DNA of 64,000 bases, taken from contig CM041777.1 of NCBI GenBank assembly GCA_023374045.1, positions 484,755,594-484,819,593 of the forward strand, given 5' to 3'. The notes below the pieces were generated by a model that saw only the letters and a list, made by a program, of their open reading frames with translations, ran no database searches and was not told the origin of the DNA. The position numbers and the translations under genes are program-made. Shown one piece after another: positions 9,960 through 21,600 of this stretch (its first letter is position 1; each line of letters begins with the position of its first letter). Origin of the DNA: Limonium bicolor. Lineage: Eukaryota > Streptophyta > Magnoliopsida > Caryophyllales > Plumbaginaceae.

Positions 9960-12800
9960 GCTTTTATTCCTTAGACTGTATTTCTTCTTTATATCAATGG
10001 ATTAGCAATGTATTTAATTCATTATTTCCGAAATAGATTCTGTAAAATACTCCTAATGCCCATCTATACTGAAACCCCTAAAGTTTAGAAAGCCTAACAC
10101 CCTTCCTGTGTTTAACCTTCACTAACCCCACATTTAGGGTATCAACTGAGGTTTAATCTTCCCAAAATGTTTCACCAACTTGGTTAGATGCATTAGTACT
10201 GTTTTGGGTTCATTATTAAACCAATTCCACACTCTTAACACCTCTGGAAACCAGTTATACAGAAGTTACAATTCACCGAAATCTGAAACCACAATCTATA
10301 TCTATCTTCTTGATTCATGTTTCTAGTTAGTTCAACTGATGTTTAATTCTTTCCCACAGCATCTACCCAACTGGTTATGGTGTAAACATTGTTTTAAACC
10401 CAAAACTAATTCAATGAAACACCCATCTACCTTCTGCACTTAACTATACAGAAACTACAACTGTTGAAAATCTGCAATCCAAAAGAGAATCGGTGCATCT
10501 CCTCATCTTCTTATGTCAGTGCATCAATCGGTTTTTAATTCCACCCAACACCTCCACCCAACTAGATAAGTGTATTAGGTAGATTTTAAGTTTATAAACA
10601 AGTCAACACAGTACCCGTATATCACTGGTATATCAGTTGTACAGGAGCAACAGATTATCCAAATCCGGAACAACACTCTGGTGCAACTTCCATTTAACTT
10701 CTCTTAAAAAGATTTATGACTCTCCCAGGGTGTATACCAACTTAGGTTAGTGTATTAGCCAAGATTTAAGTCCTTTATTAAACCTCTACAACCTGTTAAC
10801 CACTCTGTAATTCGACTATACAGGAAACAGACAGCAACGAAAACAGAAATACCAACTAGGTACTCTTCTTTTCTATCTTTCTTTTGTTCATCAATCTTGT
10901 TTTCAACTTTCCCTCCACCTGATTGCCCACCAGCTAGATGTTCTATCAAGCCTATGAATTCAAAACAGACTCAACATCATCTAGGCCACCTCTCTGAAAA
11001 CTCTTTACACAAAGATCAGAATCTGTACGAAAAAAAACTGAGAACATGAATCTGATGCAAAGTTTCTTTTCTATGTTTTCTTCTTGCTCTCTGATCTGGC
11101 TTCTATCTCATTCACGCATTGCCTATCCAATTAGTTAAGTGTTTTCTCTGGGTTTTAACTTCAGGACAGAACCACAACAACACTGTTAATGTTACAGAAA
11201 CACCCCATGCTAACTGGAAAGAAACAGAAACACGAAACTGGTGAATTTCCTTTTCTGTTGTTTTGTTTCTGTTCCCTAACCTGTGTAATTACTTAGTTAC
11301 GTGTTTCAGTGCAGTTTCAACTTTAAAACATCCCAAGACAACATGGTCTGCACTTCTAGAGTTCCTTTACACAAATCTGTAAAACTGAAACAAAAACCCA
11401 GAAAACCGAAAACATGAACTGTTGCATTTCTCTCCTGTTCCTTTTCTGTCTGCTATGAATCTGTCTTTCATTTTATCTCTGAGCATTTGCTTGCTTAGTC
11501 TAGTGTTCTAGCCACGTTTTAAACCCAAAACTACCTAAGCAATCCTGTCAAGCCCTCTGATGTATCTCATATACTGAACCAGTGAATTCCCATAAACCAA
11601 AACAGAACTGAAGTCATAACCCAGCCATACCCTCCTCGACTGGTTTCTTTCTGTCCTCTAATCAGTTTTCTAGTTTCTCCCAAGTCATTTACCTTCCTAG
11701 TTAGAAGTCTTACGCATTTTTAAACTCTAATCTAGCCCAACACAATGTGGTTAGTGTTACTGATATGTCCAGGTACTGAAACTGGGGAGAATCGAAAGCT
11801 ACTCTCAAACCTGATAACCCCATCTCTATCTTTCCTTTCTGTTCTCAACTCTGACTTACAACTTCCCCTCAACCTGATTAATTACCTAGCTAAGTGTGTT
11901 ACCCAGATTTTTTTGATTCATACAGACCCAAGACAGCGAGGTAAAGTTACTAAAAGGTCATCATATAGAAACTGCAAGTGTTGCAGAAAACTGAAGATAG
12001 TAAACTGATATACTCTTCTCTGTCGCCTCTCTTTGCTTAAAATTTTGATCTCTATTTCATCCCAAAAGGTTCAACATTTAGCTACATGATTTGGCAGGGC
12101 TTTAAACTTATGAAACTCTCAGTGTAATCCCTTACACGGCCTCTGTAACAGCATATACAGAACTCAATCTTTCCAAAAAAAAAACTATGAAGCTGAAGTA
12201 GTGCAGTCAGATGTTTGTTCTTCATTTCTTTTCTGTTACTCTCATATCGGTTTTGAACTTTAATCCCTAACATTTACTTACTTGGTTAAGGTTTCTATCT
12301 GTGGTTTAACCCAAAAAAAACAATCCAAGAGATGTTGTTAAAGCTTCTGGTAAGTTAATATTCTGCAACAATAAGACTGCAGGACTGAAGCATAACACTG
12401 GTACCCCTCTTCTATCTTTCTTTTTTTTATTGTTCATAGTTTGACTTTCCATTTTTTTCTACTTCAAATTGCTTACTCAATTGTTTAAGTGTCACCATGA
12501 TTTCAACTTCAGGGTAGATTAACAACAACCTCGTTTAAGCCTCTGAAGGACTGATATGCAGAAAGACCGAGATTTCAGGGATGGAGGTCTGGACTGATAT
12601 GTTCTCAAACATCGTTTTCTTTCTGTTCTCCAGACTGTTTCCCCCCGTTTATCCCACTTCATCTACTCATGTTTTGATGGCTTAGACAGGTACATCTATA
12701 ATGTTGTAAGTGCCTTATCAACTCAATACCACCCCAGGTCAGTCAATATACTGAGAATACATGATACAAGTTTCTAAATAAAATTTGACAGCTACGTACT
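9960..12800. repeat. Cryptic degenerate tandem array, about 190-bp period, in LTR B
   Basis: About 14 diverged units recur every 160-215 bp. Each has a marker like CCCAACACCTCCACCCAACTAG, here seen near 10157, 10356, 10545, 10726, 10910, 11117, 11275, 11480, 11677, 11865, 12060, 12265, 12465 and 12650. The marker is followed by GTGT..TTTAAACC and, further on, by a TATACAGAAACTGCAA-like segment and TTTCTTTTCTGT. Spacing, marker order and companion segments agree, so a tandem origin is well supported although identity is low. Confidence 0.7.
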
Positions 12801-14289
12801 CTTTTTGAGTTTTCTGTTGATGTGTTAAATTTAGAGGTAGCTTACCTCTTTAATCCTAGCTGCTTTCACTCGTCGATCTTTGGCCCAAATGGATCTCCCA
12901 GTACCTTGGTCACACGACGCCACTGAGGACAATCTACGGGAGTTAGGCTTGGAAATCAGAGAATTCAATGACTGAAACCAGAAAGAAAACTGTTTAAGAA
13001 CTCCACTGCTAGCTATGTTTCGAGTCAGGTGGTGGCAAGGTTTTCTTTTTGCTCAAGAGTTTTCAGGCCCCTCATGGCTGGGATAGCAAGGAATACACAC
13101 GCATCACCAGGAGGGAAAAAGAATGGAGTGAACAGATTAGTATTATCGGCATAAGGACCTGATGAAACAGATCGTGGAGAACTGGGAGTTTACCTTGTTA
13201 TGTTGTTTCTTGTTGAAACAGCAGTGGCTGTTGCTCTGACTCACCCTTTATGGATCGAACTTCCAAACAGAGTCATGCAAGGACTGAGGTGGGAATGAGT
13301 TAGTCAGTAGCGAAAATCTCGGCATGAAGCAGCGAAGAATGAGACGGGTTAACTACGGATAACCACCTTGCTAGGATCAATGACTGAGTTGTCTTGCTCC
13401 AGGATCTGAAGTGGGTTCTTGCATGGATCAGAAGTGCAGACACGAGGAGAATGAGAAGAGCAAGTGTCTACGCACGCTGTTTGCCAGTACACACCAGAGG
13501 AAATTAACCAGATTATGAATGTTCCTTATCTGTTTGCTCGAATTTCAGAGATAGAGATAAAGAGGAGTGTAGTTCACGTATGAAGATGGATGGATGTGGG
13601 GAGCTATACCTTGTTTTTCGGTTGGGATTTGGAGACACCGCCCCAGAATGAACTTGAGTCGACAGAGCACATATGGGGTTTTACAGAAGAGAGTGAATAC
13701 GTGCAAAGCATGCGGCGAGGGAATTTTTTTCAAACCGTGTGGAGTGTGATTGACATGCAGGGAACTTTAGAATGAGATGGTTGGCTACTGATTCCCTCAA
13801 GACAGCGTGGAAGTTTGAACAAGGAATCATTCTCCGCCATGCATATGTGTCTACTGAATACTTTACTGCAATCAAGACTGAGGCAGGTCGGGTCTGTGAT
13901 CTCCAGTTACAAGGAGAAAAAGAAAGAGGGCATGGCATACAGGAATACCGTAGCCTGGAGTACAATCTTGCTCTGGATTTTTGTTGTCCGTTCCCACAGA
14001 TTCTGAGGTGTGAAGTCTTGAAACAGCAAGAGCTCTGATGCGAGTGTGGATTTCGAAACCGAAAGGGTGGGGTGAGGAGCACGTGAAGGATTGGGCACTA
14101 ATGTGCTGTGTACCACTCGAAAGAAAAGACAAGGGAATATGGTGTCCCTGTGTACATGTCGGTAATGACAAAAGAAGTGGGTACCGTTGAAAACTTCCAA
14201 CCCTCTGTACTTAACTTAGTGGTTTAGTTATTCTAACCGGGTAACCTTACTTTTATGTCTAGAAGTACAGGATGTTATTGAATACGAGC

Positions 14290-14390
14290 ACAGCTCAAGT
14301 TGGTTAAAGGCATTTGGGCAAGGTACGAGATGTCTCGGGTTTGAACCTCTAGCGGGAGCGTCTTTGCTCCTTTTTCTTCTTTTTTTTTAA
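14290..14390 (+). repeat. tRNA-like SINE-type segment
   Basis: AGCTCAAGTTGGTTAAAGG at 14292-14310 resembles a Pol III A box, and GGGTTTGAACCTC at 14338-14350 resembles a B box, at tRNA-like spacing. A T-rich tract follows at 14371-14388. No target duplication was found, so a tRNA-derived SINE head is likely but not proven. Confidence 0.4.
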
Positions 14391-14693
14391 TATAGTTATA
14401 CATGCTTATAAAGTAAGACCATATGATATATCGTGTTATATTCAGTTTTTAATTTGTTCCAAGGTTACGCGACGTTATCATCTTTATTACAACGTTACGA
14501 TATCGTACGTTACGCCACGTAGTTTTCGTATTAGTACATATTTAAGTACAAACGACTTTATTAGTATGTAACGTCGTCACACGTTTCGGACATATGTATA
14601 TACTAGATTTAATTTTTTCGTACGTTATTTTGATATGTCCGAATTATAAAACGCGTTATGATTTTATGCGTTTTAATGTTTAGGGGTATTTCA

Positions 14694-16087
14694 ACCACAA
14701 TCCCCACCCAAGTTGACCAAGTGCGCCAATGATTTTGTGTCATTTGAAGTTCCATTTGTAACTTCTCTTCCAGTTTCGATTTCTGATCTCCCTGACCCTC
14801 CTGCTGAGCAAAAAAAAAAACTCCCTACTCCCTCATTTGCACGTAACCGTAAATATCGTGCTAAACCTAGGAAATCTTCGGCTGCTTCTCTTTGATGTAA
14901 AAAATCTCTTCGACCTTGCCGCCCCCGACAACTTAGCCACCTTCCACGGCATATCAATCAGACATTGTGACAGATGACGATGATGTTCCTTTGGCCACAC
15001 TTCAGCGTCATAAAAGGGTTACGTCTATTGCGCCTCATACTTCCTCTTCTAAGTGACATTGTTGTGCTTCTCCTACTGTATCGTCATCCGCTACTGCATC
15101 CGAAGTTTCCAGGTGTGCCCTGTACACTCTTCTGGCACAACTCAACCACACTCACGGGGGCCTAATTCTGACTGGTCCAATAATTCTTTCCCCTGCTATC
15201 CTGCTTTTAAAACAGAAATTAAAAATGACCGCATAGTGGTTGGAAATAAGGTTAGTTGTGCTTGGTTGAAGAGGAATTGGTTGTATGCTCTAGCTAGTTG
15301 TTTATCAGCACTAGGCTGGTCAAAATTTTTTATTCTGGGAACTTACATCTACTGGGACACTGTGCACGAGTTTTACCGCAATTTACGTTTTGCGGATGAT
15401 TATCTGGAAAAATCAAAGGTTGAGGATATTGAAATTGAAATCACTCCTGATCTTCTTGGGGTTGTTCTTGAGCTTCCTACTAAAGGGGTAAAAGTTTTTT
15501 TTCATGATATTAGTACTTTTGCTGAGGGCCAGTCTGATGAAGAGTTGTTTAGTTATTTTGGCATTGAACCTGAGACTAGAAAGATTTGTTCTGCCCCACA
15601 ACAGATGTTGGATGTGTTTGAGCATTTCTTCACATGGTTGTCTATCAAGACATAGCCCCTAACAATGATCAGTGTGGGACTGTGACCTCCTTGGACGTTT
15701 GTTTGATGTGGTGTTTAGTTTAGAAGTTCCTTATTAGCTTGCCACATATGATGTTCCTTATGGACCATGCCATTACTCAGTCTACCTCTTCTCTTCCCTA
15801 TGCCTCTTGGTTGACAAAATTGTTTAAATACTATGTTGTGGACCTGTCTGAAGTATCTGCCAAGGTTCTGAATCACAACCTCGAGCTCTCCAACACCACT
15901 TTGGCCAAGATGTGTCTTGGACTGGTCGGGAACTAGTGGGTTGTGAAACAACCACTTTAGGCTAATGTTGGGGTTTCTGATCAACTGTCATCCATGCCCA
16001 ATCAATTATAAGAAATTTTTTGATGCAGTGAAATCCATAGAGCAGAGACTCGCCAAGCTAGAGAAGCATTTGGGGGTGCGTTGGTAG
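14694..16087 (+). pseudogene. Degenerate transposon-associated gene (plant transposon protein-like)
   Basis: The longest open stretch (15053-15655) encodes a segment with the pattern FYRNL..ITPDLLGVVLELPTKG, typical of the plant mobile-element protein domain that accompanies Tat/Ogre-like elements. The reading resumes in another frame at 15739-15936 (motif LPYASWLTKLFKYY..VDLS) and ends with a charged helix, EQRLAKLEKHLG, before a stop near 16087. Upstream, 14713-15110 reads as a low-complexity Pro/Ser/Lys-rich N-terminal part with stops. At least three breaks separate the parts, so no full product can be made. The 5' portion abuts LTR B exactly, which suggests B inserted into or truncated it. 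Family assignment is from pattern memory, not a search. Confidence 0.55.
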
Positions 16088-17119
16088 ATTGTTCTGCTTG
16101 ATTTAGGAACTCTTTTTATTGTTGTTTATCTATCGTATCCATGTTACTCCGGATTTTCCCGCGTTACTCTGTGTTGATTTCGACATTTCCTATCCGTGCT
16201 TTTTCGTTGCATATTTATAGTTTTTGATGTGACAAACTGCCAGACCTATGCTCAACATTTTTATCTCTACTGGTTAGATTCTAATAGATTTATTTATCTG
16301 AGTCTATCTTTACTATTTAGGAGTTTGTTAGGATTTAATATCGTCGATATTATATCTATTAGAGCATAGGTTGTTAAGATTGTATTTTAAAGAATGAGAG
16401 AATATTTGTCTAACTGAGAATATCTACTTAGTTTCTCTAGGTTGTTATGTTTAGATTCGGTGTATATATGTTCAGGGAGGTTATAGTTAGGGTCATCGGT
16501 TTTACAAGAGAAAAAACATGCATAGATAAAAAATTTGTGAGGTTTATGGTGATTTGATTGTCTAAAGTACTGGTCAGTTATATACTGATATCCACATCCT
16601 CTATTTTTTTATATAGTTACAATAGTAGGTTGATACTACGAATTTATGAATAACATTATGATTAGGATGGTCGGTAGTTTGTCTTCAAGCTTATGGTTCC
16701 CTTTTGGTATATCAATGTTTGACCAGGAATGAAAGTGGTTAGTAGTTTCGAAAAAACCTTTCATTTGTCGGAGGGAATCTTTGACAATATCTAGACCACA
16801 CCCCTTGTTGAGGGAATCTTAATTTAGAACCGGAACCAATCGCGTACGAAGCTGTTCAAATTAAAAGATATACTTTGTTTTGTGAACAAAATGATAGTGG
16901 TAGTGCGCCCGGATCTAATGAGTATCCAATTAACACGTGTAATGCAAAATCTACGAACCGGGATAGGGTGTGTCAATGTCTAAAATCAGTAGCGTAAGGG
17001 AAGGCAAAAATCACAGTTTATATAACAAAAAACGATCTTTTTCATTATATTCACAATCAGGACACGGAAACCACACCCCCAAATCTTCTTTCTACAGAAT
17101 CAAAACAGTCTAATATCGA
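16088..17119. other. Intergenic DNA without recognised gene
   Basis: AT-rich sequence with no long frame on either strand. The last 100 bases are probably the 3' untranslated region of the minus-strand gene at 17120-17392. No terminal repeats were recognised. Confidence 0.6.
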
Positions 17120-17392
17120 TCAGTAGGAAAGGCCGCTGCTACTGCCGTACATCAATCCATAGGTTAATAAGGAGACAAGCACAGGGATTGCAGTGGCACA
17201 CATCATTCTCCTCGCCGCCGGAGAGCAACCTAATTCAGCTTCCTGTAGGCGGCAGCGGTGGTGTTGACCTTCTTCGAAGATGGTCTCGAGGTCAGGAGAT
17301 CGAGACGAGTATCTGCGTGGAACGAGGAACGGCGCTGGTGCCACCTCCAGCTGCACCAAAGTACCCCTCACACTGACTCCGTCGACAGCCAT
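17120..17392 (-). CDS. Small plant protein of unknown function (90 aa, C-terminal hydrophobic segment)
   Basis: An ATG-initiated frame with clear gene surroundings. On the minus strand a TATA box (CTATAAAAA, 17578-17586) lies about 190 bases upstream of the ATG, followed by a CT-rich leader typical of plant 5' untranslated regions. The product starts MAVDGVSVRG, has an Arg/Ser-rich segment (RRYSSRSPDLETIFEEG, about residues 26-42), a basic Cys-containing middle (HHRCRLQEAELGCSPAARR) and a hydrophobic stretch, MCATAIPVLVSLLTYGLMYG, near residues 64-83 that could anchor it in a membrane. There is no N-terminal signal peptide. GC content is higher than in the flanking DNA. I do not recognise the family. 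It could be a small tail-anchored or regulatory protein; an unseen intron cannot be excluded. Confidence 0.55.
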   Translation of the reverse strand: MAVDGVSVRGTLVQLEVAPAPFLVPRRYSSRSPDLETIFEEGQHHRCRLQEAELGCSPAARRMMCATAIPVLVSLLTYGLMYGSSSGLSY

Positions 17393-17577
17393 ATTAGAGT
17401 ATTAATTTCTTTATCTAGTTCTTATATCTCTGTACTGTATAGTAGAAGTATGTGGTATCTGAGAAGAATTGATTTGACTATATGAGAGAAATGAAATGGA
17501 GAAGAAAACTGAATGTGCTAGTAATTGATTGATAAGTGGTGTGACGATGAGGAGAAAGGAGAGTTTTGGCTAGGCGG

Positions 17578-17586
17578 TTTTTATAG
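17578..17586 (-). promoter_or_regulatory. TATA box of the 90-aa gene
   Basis: CTATAAAAA on the minus strand. The expected start near 17550 leaves a leader of about 160 bases, CT-rich and free of long frames. Confidence 0.6.
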
Positions 17587-18619
17587 ATGGAGAACGACAC
17601 CTGGTCTAGAAGAAATTAAACAGATCTATTGGAAAAGCCGTTGTCTGGGAAACTTCTTTCGTGTTTCGTGGAGACCAATTAAATTGATTTGCTAATCACC
17701 TGTGACGATTCTCGCGGGCCAGCTTTCACGGCCGTAACTTCTTTCAAATGTTTTGGTTTACAAAAATAAAATAAAAACTTAATTCAAATGTATATTTTCC
17801 ATTAAAAATATACACCCCTAGGTTACCGATGTAACGGATGAGCGAAGAGTTTACTCTGGTCAAGCATTCTAGATACAAAAGTCGTCTTGCAGACATAAAT
17901 GATAATTGACGTGTCTTCTTTATCCTCTTCCTTTCCACCGATTATTTAGTCCGTTTACTTAGTCATTGGCTACTATGAAATGGAGCCGCTTCCAGAAAGG
18001 CCTGTTTGTCATTATTAATTGATGGGTATGCATTAGAAGTCAGAGTGATGACCATCTAGACGACATATTGCCTCGAAGTAAAAGATCCAACACATAACAC
18101 GTATTGGTTCGTTTCAGGATTTAAAAATTAAGAATTTTGCTTGCTGATGGCTTAGTAAAAACTGTCGGTTGTTAGTTTAGTGTTTGATGGAACACCTGTT
18201 AGTGGTTTTAAAAGTAGACTTTTGTTAGATACTGCTGTTGAATATTAAGAAGCTATCTAATGATAGTTTTGTAGAAATTGTTAACCAATAGTTTTAAATG
18301 TTTGGTGTAAGTCTGTTGGTGAATCGCAGAAGAAACGCTACTTAAAAGAAAGATTATTATATTACATAAAACAAAAATAAAAGAATAAATAATTAATATT
18401 TAAGATAAATAGGGTTAATTTTTAAAGACTTATAGAAAGAATGACATATTGATTAAACAAACTAATTATTATCCCACTTTTTTTGGTTAATTTTAAGAAG
18501 GTGTTTCAAGAGTAAATAATCATTTTTCATCTAAAATATATTTTTACTATTTATTGTCCACTCTGTTGTCCACTTTGCTTATATAGGCCTCTTGTTTGAA
18601 TATATGTGTTTGGATATAT
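17587..18619. other. Intergenic AT-rich DNA
   Basis: Holds the upstream region of the minus-strand small gene and about 700 bp of AT-rich sequence without coding signal. I see no terminal repeats or RNA genes. Confidence 0.5.
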
Positions 18620-18687
18620 CACTAGTACAAAAAAGGCTTTTAGTGACGGTTGTTTAAGACCATTAGAGCCTATGGTAGGGTCTCTAT
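18620..18687 (+). mobile_element. Truncated CACTA-type transposon end
   Basis: CACTAGTACAAAAAAGGC at 18620, followed by TTTTAGTGACGG, is the usual terminus of plant En/Spm-like CACTA elements or their MITEs. Only about 68 bp survive before LTR C starts at 18688, so C apparently inserted into it. The opposite end was not found in this window. Confidence 0.55.
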
Positions 18688-21600
18688 TGTAACACCGCTC
18701 TCCATAATCACGTAATAATCTCTCACGTAGCAATAAATAAAACGTCTTACAGCGGAAGAAATAATAACAACAACAATACTCACTCGGGTGTCACCGGCCA
18801 TTACTCGCCCATGCAAGTAACGAAGCCAAACTACATCCAACTTCCAACATAAACAAACTGCTAACCGCCGTGATAATGAGAAAACTCCTATACATCATAC
18901 TAAGTCCATAAACCATAAATGTCGACAAGTGAGCGTCTACCCAATCCCGAATATACATAACCTTACCATATTACAATTCACCATCTTCATTGTTATACAA
19001 ATAAACTCCATGTGCGGTAATTAAAGTAAACTCTAATTACCCTGTTCCCGCACTTCGGCTTCGGCGATAATCAACAACCTGCATATGGTGTAGTATCAGC
19101 GATAGACGCTGAGTATGCCGGGCCTGGACCCTAATGGTCACTTAGTCATTTTAACCATCTTATTATTAGATTGGTTTCATGCCTTTCCATTTACAGTTTA
19201 TAAACAATACTGTAATATACATGTATAAATATACATAATCATCCATCCAAACAATCATAACACTTAACCATCCATCCAATCCAAACATTCACTTAACATC
19301 TCAAACAACAATTGTATATCGAACGTATCGAATAATTACAGTATAATGTACAATGTACAATCGCCGTAGCGTACAGTTTCCATAGTTAATTTATCTTGGC
19401 CTTTAAGGCCCCATCCATCCAAACCATGTTTAATTAAATACCAGTTGGGCGTCATGTTAAGACAACCCGATAACCTCACCATGGACAGTAGTCCTCCCGT
19501 ACACACAAAGGTGCTCATTTCGCCAGAGGTCCGGAGGCCCCTGACTATTCACTTTGTCTCGTAAGACGTCCATATAAAACCATAGTCACCTGACCCACGA
19601 TCCAAATAGAGCTTGTTGGGTATAAACCTGGAGCGGAATCCAATCGGAAACCCCTCAGTGATCACAAATGCGCAACCAGATAGTTCGTAAACTACACTGG
19701 ATTCCTCACCTCATCTCACACCATCTCTCTCTCATAATGTTTAAGATCTGCTCTTAGTCTTATGGAGAGTATAATTATTAATTAGCTGCCCAATGGGTCT
19801 CACGCATACCTAGAAGTAATCTAGATCATATTCATGTTCGAGATCCATGCTCTAGAGACCGACAATGTCGTGACTCGTTCCTAAGTGTTTTACTTAGGTT
19901 GCCATATACTTAATATTAATACTATGGTATTATATCAAGTAACCGTCTTGTTATCACAACAACGTATATGTATGTTTATATAAGTCGATCTATAGTCGAC
20001 GTAGTGTTAGTCCCGTAGGATGCTCGTGCATAAATAATTAATGCAGTAGCACACAATCACATACATGTATCCAAAACACTTAACACACAAGTGATATCAA
20101 CCAAATCCTAGCCCAAGGAGTTTCCTTGGGACAACTCGAGTCAAACCCCTTTACATACCGTTCACCAAGACCTAGGATGCGCAGTGTAGTCCACTAGCTC
20201 GTCAAGCGTCCTTGTCTGAAGTATGATCTAAACGGTATTAAAACTATAAGTCAGTCTCCATGACTAACTACATCCGGTATTTCCGAATAACAAGTAACCC
20301 CGACAGTTCATCCCCGGTTTCCTACAGTTATTTGTTACGGGTTTCTCTAAACCGGTCGACTTTGTTACTAAAACTCGTATGTCGTACTGTTTCGACTGTT
20401 ATGTTTAATTCATTATATTTCTTAAATCTTATCCACCATTAAACTTAGGTATATAACCTATAGTTGCATGTATGCATGCATTATTATATTATATTATTTC
20501 CCACCATCCAGTATAATACATTGTATTATATTATCCATTATCTTAGCAAATTATATTATATGGTTTCCAACCATAATATATATCCATCCTTATATACATT
20601 ATTCTTGTATATGTATATATTTACCACGTAGGTAAGTTTCATGAGTTATAAAACTCTTATATCATGTGTTACATTTTATCATCTTATGTTAGATGATTAT
20701 TCCCATTAGTTGTATTATATTATACAACCTATATTAAGATTATTATCCTAATATTATGTAACATTTATGTTGTATAATTACAACTCCTAAGGTTTATCCA
20801 ATAAATACCTTAGTTTATAAATCTTATTTATTTATAGTTTGTCACATTATTTAATGTGAATATCCTTGCTTATATTAATTCCATTAAAACCATATATATT
20901 GTTATAACACTTATAACATTATAGACCATAGTCTAAAATTCATATTTCCAGCCTTAATAATTCGGTACAGCCCCTTTAATTTATTTAAATTCCATTTTGA
21001 CCACATAACATTATGTAATGTTATACTATATACTAATATCATATAATATGATATCTTTTTCCCTTTAATTTATAACTTATAGTTTTTATACAAAACTATT
21101 TATTATTGCCGCATGGGCACCATATAAAACCATATTCTTTTTCATAATCCATAGTTTCCTTTATTTACAAAATCACCACATTAATTATACCATGTTATAT
21201 ATATATCATATAATATAACATTTTTAACTTATAAAATGGTATAACCTATGGTTATATTTTTGTAAAATTCCGAACAGACCTCAATATATTCTATAATTGC
21301 CATTTGGCCCATTTATAACATATAGTTTTATAATATCATTAAAACTATATATATACACATATCTTATTAAATACTCTTATATAATTCCAAAAATCACCAA
21401 ATTTCACCAAAGGGTTATAATTACCCTTACTAACCCATATACTTTCGGTATTTACAATTCCACCACATATATTTCTCCAAAGTGTCATAATGACATAATA
21501 ACTATATATTATACATATATAGTTTATTTTAATTCCCAAAATCAACCAAATAAATTCCTAAAAATTCCTAATAGCCCATGGGTGTTTTATAATACCATTA

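Larger units (their letters stand above)
7214..14693 (-). mobile_element. Giant LTR copy B (7.48 kb, minus orientation)
   Basis: Plus-strand ends are TGTAACACCCCG at 7214 and AGGGGTATTTCA at 14693, the same termini as C and D. The tail module near 7583 contains a CTCAGC..GCTGAG hairpin followed by GCCCGCATGTTACCGGGCC, and a CCACGTGG box lies near 7318. No primer-binding site adjoins the left end, and the flanking 5-mers (TCATG and ACCAC) differ, so this may be a solo LTR without a surviving target duplication or one end of a rearranged element. Two unrelated tandem arrays (8309-9113 and about 9960-12800) add roughly 3.5 kb and explain the unusual length. The open frames around 13.5-14.2 kb overlap in several frames and do not look coding. 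Confidence 0.6.

Noticed and set aside
13545..14200. Several overlapping open frames of 60-133 codons on both strands in LTR B
   Set aside because: Open in many frames at once, no family motif, inside LTR sequence; a low-stop-density accident.
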